DNA from: Lasiosphaeria ovina
Lineage: Eukaryota; Ascomycota; Sordariomycetes; Sordariales; Lasiosphaeriaceae
Length of the DNA: 64,000 nucleotides
Direction: 5' to 3'
Assembly (NCBI GenBank): GCA_033439765.1
Contig: JAULSN010000003.1
Coordinates: forward strand, 1,550,001-1,614,000
In this document: in pieces, positions 46,422 through 56,934 of the stretch
How positions within the stretch are numbered: the stretch's first letter is position 1
Layout: each line of letters opens with the position of its first letter
Made by a program: the position numbers and the translations under genes
Notes under the pieces: model-generated
What the model was told of the DNA's origin: nothing
Databases searched by the model: none
The model's input: only the letters and a program-made list of their open reading frames with translations

Positions 46422-49400
46422 ATGCCTGCAAGAACGGTGAATAACATCGAGGCCGAGTCCTCCCGAAAACGCTCTCGTCGCGCAGAGCCTGCCGCCAGCG
46501 ATGAAGAAGAGGTCGACGTACAGCCCGTCCGCTCGACTATTCGTGGTGATAATGTAAGTAATTCGAATGGTATTCCACCACGTCTCTTTCCTGCCTACCC
46601 CCGATGTGGTGTCTTACACGATGCAGCGAAAACGAGTCCGTCGTTCCGATGCGGAATCCAGTAAAGACGAACGTCGATCTGGCCATGAACCGACCTCAAA
46701 CCTGACAGATGCCAATGGCCCTACACTCGCTACCGTCGAGGACCAAAATTCGCCCGACACCCCTCCCAAGACCCAGTACGAGCTGTTGCGCGACAACAAT
46801 TTTGATCATCTTCGCCATGAGGCCGCCGATGACCAGCGTGCCACGCAGAGACTCCGTTTTCGCCCGAATCTTTTAGGCGACAACGCAATCGCCGACAACG
46901 GCATCATAGAGAGCATCACATGCGTGAACTTCATGTGCCACCAGCGCCTGCACTGCGAGTTGGGACCACTGCTCAACTTCATTGTAGGTGAGAATGGCAG
47001 TGGCAAGAGTGCAATTCTCACTGCGATCACTCTCTGCCTTGGAGGCAAGGCAAGCTCAACCAACCGTGGAGGTAGCCTGAAGAGTTTCGTCAAAGAGGGC
47101 TGCGAACGTGGTGTCTTGTCTGTCAAGATCAAGAATGCCGGCCAGGATGCTTATCGGCATGACATTTACGGCGACTCAATCATCGTGGAGCGCCACTTCA
47201 ACAAATCTGGCAATAGCGGCTTCAAGGTGAAGACGGCCCTCAACCAAACCTACTCGACTAAGAAACAGGAGGTCGAGGAGATTGTTGAGTATTACGCTCT
47301 TCAAGTTGACAACCCATTAAACGTTCTCTCTCAAGACAACGCCCGCCAATTTCTCAATACCTCAACGAAGACTCAGAAGTACAAGTTTTTCATTGAGGGA
47401 GTACAGTTACAACAGCTCGATAATGATTACAGATTGATATCTGAGAGTCTTGAGCAAATGGTGGCCAAAGTTCCAGATCAAGAGGAACGTGTCAAGCATG
47501 CCAAAGCCATGCTGGACAAGGCGACCCAGTTGAAGGGCGCCATAGAGGGCAACCGGGAGGTCCACCACAAGCTAAAAACCCTGCGCCACCAAGTCATTTG
47601 GGCACAAGTCGAGGAGCAAGAGCGGATCTTGGCCGAACGCGATCAGGCCATTGCGCAGGTCGATGTCAAGATTGCCGAAGCCCAGTGTGTAGTGGAGGAG
47701 AAGACATCGGAGCTGCGGAATGCAGACGAAAAAATTGAGAATGCAGTGACGTCAGTTAAGGTCATCAAAAAAGAAGAAAGCGACCATCGGCGGCGAGTGG
47801 AAGAGGCCACTGAGGTCTTTCAGTCAATGCAGGGCGAGATTCAGCATCTTCATGTTGAAGAGCGAGAAGTACATACCCAGCTCAAGAACTCACGAGATGA
47901 TATGGAAGACCTTACGCGGAAAATTGCCTCGGAACAGAAGCGCCTGGAGGACACAAATGGCGAGGCCCACTCCGTCAAGCTCCGGGAGCTGGAGCAGGCA
48001 AAAGAGAAGGTTGCGGGTATCGAAAATAATATCGAAAACACCAAGAGTCGCGAGCCCCATCTCATCAACCAGCTTGACAAGTCCAAGAAGGTATTGGCCG
48101 CAATCGATGACGAGCACCGAAGAAAAAGAGAGGAGATAGACGCTTCCCAGACAAAGATTCAAAGCCTCGTGAACAATCGCGGCTCAGGGTTAGAGGGATA
48201 TGACTCTCAGGTTTCTAACCTTCTCAAAATGATTGAGCGAGAGGGTGGGTTCGACACCAAGCCCATTGGCCCATTGGGTATTCATATTCAACTCCTGAAT
48301 CCCCAGTGGTCTTCGATCCTCGAAAAGACACTCGGACAGAACTTAAGTGCTTTCCTTGTCACTAGCAAGCGTGACCAAAAAATCCTTTTCGGCTTCATGA
48401 ATCGGCTGGGTATTAGGGGTTGCCCGATCTTGATTGGTGGCGGTCATACGCTTGATCTCGCTGGCAAAGAGCCTGACGCGCAATTTGACACAATCCTCCG
48501 AGTTCTGAAGTTCGACAACCAGATGGTTCGCGATCAAATGGTGATCAATCACATGATCGAGCAAGTCATTCTTGTTCCCGACCGGAACCAGGCCCAAGAT
48601 ATCATGTTTAGCAACGCGCCACCGCGGAATGTTAAGGCTTGCTTGTCTTTTCATGACCGGAAACGTGGCCAGGGCCTTAGGTTGGTCAACAATGGCGGGT
48701 CGATCTCGACCACGCCTGTGCAACCCAACCCAACCACGAAACCTCGTATGAAAACGGATTCGGATTCACAGATCTCCTTTCACCAAGAGTCGTTGCATCA
48801 ATTGGAGATTGAATATCGGGTACTCGAAGGCGAGAGGCGACGGGCCCAACAAGAGGCTCAATGCTGCCAAAGCGAGCTGGATAGCTTGAAGAAGGAGCGG
48901 ACTGCACTCGTGGCCCAACTAAGAAATTTTCGAGTCCAGGTCGAGCAGATTGAGGCTGACCTTGACCAATTTGATGGCGCCGACAATCGATTGAAGATTC
49001 TACAGGAGCAGCTCAAGGATACGAGGGCCAAACACGACCAACAAGGATTGCAGTATGGCAATATTCTTGTCGCGAAAACGAAAAGGAACAAGGAGTCTGA
49101 GAGGGCTTCGAAATGTCTGAGAGACGAAAAGTTGCTGTTGAAGGACTTCGAGGCACGTCTCGAAAGGGCTGACGATAAGCTCAAGCGTGTCCAGGAAATG
49201 CGTAACATTGTCCTTACTGAACTAAACGAAGCCTTTTCGACTGTTGAAAAACTCAAGGGAGAAAAACCGGGCCTGGAAACAAGACGAGAAAGGCAGAAAG
49301 TTAATGTCGAGGAGATGATCGTCCAAGCTGAAAGGTATAGCGATAAACGCACATACATACCCCCGAAGGAGACGTATCGAAGCCTCACAAAACAGTACGA

Positions 49401-50163
49401 GGCTTTGAACAAACGATTGCATGACGAGGAGAAAAAGAGCGGAATGTCGGATGAACAAATCTCGGACAACTTCGCTCATGTTAAAAAGGCGTACAACAAG
49501 GTGGTGGCAGACCTCACTTCCATCAAGCAGGTGAATTCGGGCCTGCGAGATACGCTCAACTTGCGCCTGGAGAAGTGGAGAAAGTTTCAGCGATATATAT
49601 CATCGCAGTCCCGTGCTAACTTTATCTACTTACTGAGTGAGCGCGGGTTCAGGGGCCAACTGCTTCTTGATCACGAGCGCAAGGCTTTGGAGCTTCAGGT
49701 AGAGCCAGACAGGACCGAAAAGAGAGCGGCGGGACGAAACACCAAGACCCTATCTGGTGGCGAGAAGTCCTTTTCGTCTATTTGCCTGCTTCTTTCTATC
49801 TGGGAAGCCATGGGTTCGCCCTTGAGGTGCTTGGATGAATTTGATGTGTTCATGGACAATGTCAACCGCGCCATTAGCACAAACATGTTGGTCAGTTTGC
49901 CGCCTCCTGAAACAGAGATAGAAGAAGGGGCAGTCTAATCGTGCTAACACTGCCTAGATTACGGCAGCACGCCGTTCCGTGAACCGGCAATATATCTTTA
50001 TCACGCCTAACGCTATCGAGGGCCGTAACACGCTGGATAAGGACGTCAAGATTATCAGGTAAGACTCTCGACGTAAACTGCTGCTACTGAGATGAGAGCT
50101 TTGACTGACAGGCTCTCTATTAGACTCACTGATCCCCGACAGCGGACGCTGGCAGACCATTGA
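46422..50163 (+). CDS. SMC6: SMC6, structural maintenance of chromosomes protein
   Basis: Smc6 pairs with Smc5 and Nse proteins in the complex that promotes recombinational repair and resolves joint DNA molecules. Exons are 46422-46553, 46627-49890, 49958-50058 and 50124-50163, giving 1178 aa (family about 1100-1150). The N-terminus is acidic/basic and disordered. The head contains ITCVNFMCHQRL, Walker A GENGSGKS at about residues 165-172, and LNVLSQDNARQFLNTST. Two long coiled coils flank the hinge (SALFLVTSKRDQ-like region near 48340-48420). The C-terminal head has the ABC signature LSGGEKSFSSICLLL and Walker B LRCLDEFDVFMDNVNR. The last two short exons complete the head with ARRSVNRQYIFITP and LTDPRQR. 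Without splicing at 49891 the frame would stop 16 codons later. Confidence 0.95.
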
Positions 50164-50571
50164 GTTTCTACTCTCTTTCTTCCACTCTAGGATGGTTGGC
50201 GTTTTATTCCGGGATTAGCTCGTGTTGGAGTTTGCGTTGGGAATTCAACGCCACAAGTTGTCGCGCATTAGCGACGACGTCAGGTTTTGTGGCCTGGGAT
50301 CAAGGGGTTTTGTTGATTAATATGTAATTACCTGGGCAAGAGCGGTTTGCGTTTCCCGCGGGAGCCTTCGACCTTAGAATCCGGCTACTATTTCTAATAT
50401 TAAAGAGTTTCGGCCTTGCGCTACGGTATCCAGTCTAGTATTTTTTCCTACACTTCTATTCGTATACGCCTACTTTTATAACTCATGCTGTACAACCATA
50501 TACTCTATAGCCTGCCATGAATTAGGACTGGAAGGATTAAGGGCGGGCTGAAAAGGACGAATGCCCGTCGC
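50164..50571. other. Convergent 3' intergenic region, SMC6 / COQ9
   Basis: This is 408 bases between convergent stop codons, A+T-rich toward the COQ9 side. No gene was seen. Confidence 0.4.
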
Positions 50572-51586
50572 CTATATCCGCATGCCCTTGCTCCTCAGCA
50601 TGTTGATGCCTGCGCTTGCGGTAAAGCTTACCCACTCCCATACCGAGCCGGCTGCATTTCCGACGTCAGTGGCCTCAGTAAGGCGTCGCCGTAGGAACAT
50701 GCGGGTGTGTTGGAAGCCAGGCGACTGATCAGTAGTCATGAACAAGTCGGCGCCCACGTAAATGGCCGAAAGTGAAGCCCGCTTCGTGTACCAGGTCGGG
50801 TCGACAGCCACATCGCCCGCCAGAAACAGAATTTCGTCTGCCAGAGTGGCGAGCTCTTTCAGAGATTCTGGGACATAGCTAGGCTGCGCCATAATAGCAA
50901 GAGCCTGTGGCAGGATGGAGACAATATGAGTTAGCAACGTGTAGCGACCAGCCAACGTAAACTGTCATGGGTCAACCGTGTGCCGCCAATTGCACTCATA
51001 CCTCTTGCCACCGTCCCACGATGTCGACATTTCCGAGAAGCCGCTCCCACGTTAGCGCCTCGACTTTGGCGCTCACAGAAACTGGTTTATTATTGCTCGT
51101 TGCCCCATCCGGGAACAGAACCGTCTTTCGCGCCGCAAGTGCTTCCCGCTGCTTGACAAGATGCCATCGTATTAGACTGAATGGCCCGTCAGCGAGCAAG
51201 TTCGTGCTGATGTCGAGATATCCGGCCTCTCGTGCGCCAATGGCCAGCGCCTCGGGCGAGAAGCCATGCTCAGGGACCTGGCGGTACGCGGCAACGAGAA
51301 TGGCTTCCTCGGCCTCGTTGAACGGTCCGGCCGGTGCAGGGTGGTCGTATGAATGGTACGTTCGGGACCGGTGGTGCGCCGGGCCGGACCCATTTGCTGT
51401 CCGGCAGAGTCGGGCCCGCGAGAGGAGAGGACGTCGCGGGGATAGTAGCCGTGGAGCACCAGCAGAGCTGCTAAGGGACCGTGTTGCTGCAGATGGCCCC
51501 GTAGGCGGGAGCGGGGAAATGGAATGATGGACAAGTGTCCGCCGAGCTGCTGCCGTGGCAGTGTAGGGTAAGGAGAGAGGCAGCAT
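50572..51586 (-). CDS. COQ9: Ubiquinone biosynthesis protein COQ9
   Basis: COQ9 is a lipid-binding TetR-like protein of the mitochondrial matrix side of the inner membrane that presents intermediates to Coq7 for coenzyme Q hydroxylation. Exons are 51586-51002 and 50904-50572, phase 0, giving 305 aa. The N-terminal about 80 residues are Ser/Arg/Pro-rich, typical of a mitochondrial presequence. The core shows ILVAAYRQVPEHGFSPEALA, AREAGYLDISTNL, LVKQREALA and NVDIVGRWQE. Exon 2 continues ALAIMAQPSYVPESL, then LADEILFLAGDVAVDPTWYT and KRASLSAIYVGADLFM, the diagnostic C-terminal motif. The acceptor CCACAG with branch GCTAACT at 50905 gives the family sequence; the nearer AG would add an unrelated 16-residue insert. 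Confidence 0.94.
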
Positions 51587-54500
51587 TGCGTCTGAACGAA
51601 CGGGCAGCGCACTATTGACTTAGGCTGGCCATCATAAGAGGTTGTTCGCCGCTCATGAGATGCCGGGCCGGATGATTGGATTGATTCATCCATCTCGATC
51701 GGGAAACAGGACCCCTCCCCACAAAAAAATGCACCTAGGTCTAGCCTCAGCGGTCCGCGCTGTCGCTCTGCCGCTCGCGCCCCTAGCGCCCATGGATCCC
51801 TCGAAGCTGCAGCATTCGTGATCCCACCCACTCCATCCACACCTCGCTCTATTCCGCACACTACCGTATCTACTAAGGTAAGGTAGCTGGTTATTCTTCT
51901 CCCCAGTAGTAGACAGATTCTCTTCCAGCCACAATTGCTACGACCTGACAAAAGAGTGACAAACGCACACCTGTTCATGCTACTACGCTAGGTTCCCCCT
52001 CTTCCTCCTTCGTCCTGGGTTTTCTTCTTCGGCACCTTGCCCCGCCAATCTCTCGCAGGGTCGGTCTGTCTCTGGTCGAACCTGACAACCCAGAACTCTG
52101 GAACTGAGATTGGACCGTTTACGGCGAAGACCGACCACCATTGAGAAAGGAGCGGCAGCACTCCCGTTGCGTCGCTTCTTTTCTGCATTTTCGTCCAACC
52201 ATTGTGGGGGGGTGTCTTGACGGAGCACACGCGGCTAGGGATGCAGCAAAGAAGCTAAGGCACGGACGCATGGGAGGCCAGATGTGATATCAAGTTCTGG
52301 ATGACAGGAAAGGGTCTCCGTGCCGAGATTCACTGGGATCCAAATCATGTCCTTCACGTCGCAGTCACAGTCGCGGAATGCTTTCTTTGCTTCCACCTTC
52401 ACAAGTACGTGGGTGTGTGCGTGTGTGCAGGTTGCAGGTGCAGGTGCGTCTCGGGGGACAACCCATACCATGCCGCTGAGGAGGGCGGACCGCGGTCCAT
52501 CACACTTAGGCTTCCCACCCCTCCCTCTCAAGCTCGGGAAACAGCAGCGCCGATCAAGTCACAATATATCGCAAGAGAAAAGAATATGAACCGTGCTTCT
52601 CTCGGTCGTGGGCTGCAGCGAGTAATGGACGAGCAGAGGCTTTGAACTGTCTCTCTATATGCGAGACTACAAGGCTAGATATGATCCCGCAAACTCGCGG
52701 CCTTTTTAGGTCGGCTCCAATGTCTGTCTCTTGCAGCCTAGGCAAGTCTTCCTCCCAGCTATCTTTCGTCTGCATTCGGCGAGGTGACCTCTCCGTACGC
52801 ATTCAGGTCCCCGGCCCGTTTGACTCTGACCCAACCTCCGTTGCCGAAGCGGCGGTCCAGACTCAGTTCAAAAGGAACCCCCCCCCCTCTCTGCCCAAGT
52901 CGGCCTCTGTGCGCCACAGCGGTTCTTGCAGGACACTTTTATTAACCGATTCCATCGTGCATTGACCGGTCTCTTACCTACCTCTGGTTGGCTATTTACA
53001 GTGGAGAGCCGGGTTTGCCCCGTTTCGACAACGTCGGGGATGGCACATTGGACGCCGAAGCTTAACAGGCGTGCCCCAGTATTGGGGGGGGTGGGTAGGC
53101 AGCGAGGGTTCCGGAACGATTCAACCAACCCGAAGGCCTTTGAGCACACACACTGTACGCGGGCTGTGAGGCACCCCAGGGTATGTACAGAACAACAGAA
53201 GGGCGCAAAATGGAAAATGCCCCCATCAAGGGCCAGCTCGACAAGACGGAGACGCTTGAAGTCTGACTGACACGAAATACCGCAGCAAGCGACTGGATTG
53301 GGTGACTTCCCCTCCCATCGACCTGTTGTGTGACCATCCCACGAGCTCCTGATAGCAGACTGGTAGATGAGCTCGGTGTAGGGCAGGCCAATATCCGGCG
53401 AATCTCTGTTTCCCAGCTTCTACTCAACGTCCTCGATGATTCACGGCGGTTGAGCTAGACGTCTACAGCGGCAGCAAAGTTTTCGCCGGGTATGGGATAT
53501 CGACCACCCACCACGGTCTTTTTATACCACTCGTCTCCTATTTGAGGGGACTTTTTGGGCTTGAAAGAAAGGAATCAGTTGCTCGAGCCAAATGAAGCAG
53601 CCTCTGTGTTAAGTTACCTAACCTCATAGTTTCAAACGGACTGTGCCGTGGCAAAGGTGGATGGCTCAGCACGGCAGTCTTCAAGGCCACCACCTATGGG
53701 GGGGGCGGAAGGAGAAAACTCTTCCCTCCCCTTCAACGTCGGTTGGATGGTATTCAATGCTGACTACCTCACTATCCTCCAATCGAAAGACGTCCAACTC
53801 GCGAATCGGTTGCACAGCGGGTTGATGCAGAATTTGAGAGAAGGGTCCGGACTCAGGTGCGAGCACGGTTGTGGTAGTAAATGCGAATAAATAAGACTTA
53901 CTGGACAGCGGATTCCGAATAACCAACAAATGTCCAGCACATATGACAAGGTATACTACTATGTGTATCTGCGGTGTTTGTGGCTCAACTTTCTTTAATT
54001 ATTTGACATGTGTAAGGTCTACGATACTTGCCTACCTACCTTACCTTACCTAGGTAAGTATAAATTCTTCCCAATATGCGTCGTACGCAGTTCTTGATGA
54101 ACCGACTAATATGCTATTAAAATCCAGCCGATGACAAGTAACTACCTAGCGAACGGATTCCTTTTGAGGCATGAAAGTTCGCTCTCCAAGGGTCTCACTA
54201 CGCACTGCCCCAAGACAATACCGAACGAAACACTTACTCGAAGTTGCGATACAACTCCAAAACTGGTGCGCGCGCCATTGGGTATTGTTGGTTATTGCTT
54301 TTCTTACCGCCGTCCGCAACTGATCTGATAACAATACTCCGTGGCCAGGTTACTGGCGGCAAATGGACAGACCAACATGCTGTACGGGCGGGAAGTCAAG
54401 CCCCTGTCATCTGCAGCTGCAATCCACCCCACCATCACCTCTTCCCAATGGATCCATTCTCTGGGATTGAACAGGACATGAGAAAGCCAGCATGTGCGAA

Positions 54501-56934
54501 AGCGCAAATCACGAAACTCGAGCTCGACAAAAAAAACAGCCGTGAGGTTCATTTGGCCGGCAATAATGCTTTTAGCAAGCCTAAAAGTTGTATGCAGCTA
54601 GGTTGAGAGGCGATCAGCTTTGACCCGCGAAGCCGTCCCCAAGTTTCATGGAATCAATTTGGTAGGTAGCAGAGGGATGACTGTGTGTGCCCGTCGGGGT
54701 TCGTGCCAGCATTTAAAAGAGCCGCAAGTGTAGCGGGAAGAATCCGCTGAAGCCAGGGGTCAAACAAGAATGTAGGCATGTATATACCCACCTACATACA
54801 TCATACAACAAGTGTGTTGGTACTTGATATACTCCATACCCTGATAGGTACATGCATCTACCGACTTCTGGCATTACCTGGCTTGTGTATAATGGTCTCG
54901 GTATGTCAGAACTCCTCGTTCTTCTTCCCACAGCCCACAATGTTGCTGGGCGCTTTTTGCCACGGCTGCCTTGTTAACTCCTCGATATCATGGTCAGCCC
55001 GTAACAGTTACTTCGGTGGAAACCTAACTTCTGGGATGCCAACCGTGCACTGTACGTGCTACTTGCCTGGGCTTCGAAGGCCGGCTCACCATTTTGAAGC
55101 CTTGACTAGCTACCTTATCTACCTAGGTGGTCAATGGAAGATGAAGTGTAGCCTCGTACTCAGTAATTCGTTGTCCAGCCAGGGATCTTACCGCTTCAGG
55201 CAGTAAAATGAGGGGCGTTGTGGTGAATTGTCGCGGTCCTTCGCCTCGACCCACATGGAGCGCCTACATGCATCGCTGACGGCCCGGTCTCCTCTGCACA
55301 CATACATGTACCAACCACCATTGCACCCGCTTTCCGTATTTGGTGCTAAGAATCACTCGACTGCCGATGTTCTATTCGTGCAGTGTCTCTGCAGCCTCGC
55401 GAGAAAACTGGAGTGGCTTTGCGTTTGGTTCGGAGGAGGCGGCTGATCTCCGACCTGGCATCATCAACTGACAACTTAGGAGTTCCAACATCCGGGAAGC
55501 TTGTCCTAATCCCACAACATATTCCGTATGTGATCCTGAGAGGAGCCCAGAGCGTGCAACTCGCAATGGGAGGAAGAGAGATACGGTCCTTCCCTTCCCC
55601 TTCCAAGTCCCTGGATCGGCATAGATTGGCAGGAATGCAATGGACCTAGCTAGGTCTGACTTATGCACATCTCAACAGTTGACATGGTCTTGATTTAATA
55701 GGGATATTTAGCCAAAACGAGCGACTACTGAACCGAAGATATCACTGCACCTGTCGTAAGTAAGGTGTCTGGCTTCCTACGAAGTCTAATAAAATAAATC
55801 TTCCAAGTTCTCTCAAGTTTTGTAGCTAGGTGTAGCGGGCAGCCTTCGGCTACATAGCACAAGAAAGGTTCAATGCCAGCTTGACCCTTGCTTGACAGAT
55901 TGACGGAGAAAATTTTCTTCCCACTTTTTATTCCCTTCTCCTAAGCCTTGAGGTACCTTACTGACTGCTCGTCGCTTACTGTGCTGTGCTCTGTTGCGTA
56001 GGGCAAGGTAGGTGGTACCTCGAGCGGTTTGAAAGGTATCTTCAAACATAAGAAACGCTGCCACTTGGGAGAATGTTCAAGTCCACTCCAGCCCCATAAC
56101 TGGCGCATGCGTTCGGAGTACCAGTACCTCAGGTACCTAACATTTCAGTGTGGTCTGTGCGCCCCACCGTTTCCATTTTCCTTCCATTTTCCTAGTGGAT
56201 CCCAACCCGCCCTGCAGTGGGCAGTTCCTTCCCTTCACCTGTTTTTTGCCAGTGACCCGCTGTGGACAGAAATCACGACAGACCTGGATTGCACATTCGT
56301 GCGCTGCAGCTGGAATCAGTTGTGCTTCCCTCCCGCACACACATCCAACACAACGCACTCCTTCAATTCCGAGGCGCCATTTGTGGCCTCCACAAATCTG
56401 CAAAGGGCTCCACAGTCAACCTCGAATCCTTGCGGCGCCTTTTTGGGCCACGGCCGACACGCGTTTTCCCTGTTGATCACCCTCGTACTGACCTCCCTCC
56501 TGCTAGGCTGTCAGACGCATCGAGGAACCTTCTGCTTGGTTTGGCGCGCTGACCGTTGTCCCCTCGTTCGGTTGTACCTGACCACCTGCCGCGTTGTTTC
56601 GGTTTTTACAGCCCACCCCCGATCTTCGATACAGACAGGAACGCTCGTCTGCCCGACTGGCTGGAGACTCGAACAACCACACCCGAGCTCTTCCCCCATC
56701 TATCTACGTGACCCGTGGTCCGTTGCGCGAAAGCCGCAGTGTACAGTACTCCGTACCTGCCTCTCATCTGCCCTGCTGCCCCCAACCGGCAGTCCAAGCA
56801 GCGAGCGACAATCCGCCCTGTGCTGTGGTTGCAGACGCACGCCTACCTACCTGCTACAGCCAGCATCCAATCGTCGCGTCGCCGAAAAAATCCCTCCATC
56901 AAGCGGCTAAGTTGACCACAATTCCTATACAGCC
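51587..56934. other. 5.3-kb gene-free stretch upstream of the GBP2-like gene
   Basis: No protein family is recognisable on either strand. Parts are GC-rich with overlapping short frames in several phases, notably 56029-56910, which lies directly upstream of the GBP2-like start and is open in more than one frame because of C/T-rich composition. ACCTTACCTAGGTAAG-type words cluster at 54021-54062, and a TACTCCGTA motif is at about 56749. The right part is likely promoter and 5' UTR of the downstream gene; the rest is unexplained. Confidence 0.4.

Noticed and set aside
51172..51978. A 268-codon minus-strand open frame overlapping COQ9 exon 1
   Set aside because: It lies in a different frame from COQ9 on the same strand and its translation has no domain character.
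52404..52452. GT/TG-rich stretch considered as a repeat or regulatory element
   Set aside because: It is a short irregular low-complexity run with no exact unit and no context.
56029..56910. A 293-codon open frame just upstream of the GBP2-like gene
   Set aside because: The same region is open in other frames too because it is C/T-rich and poor in stop codons. The translation is Cys/Pro/Ser-rich without recognisable domains. It is better explained as leader or promoter sequence.
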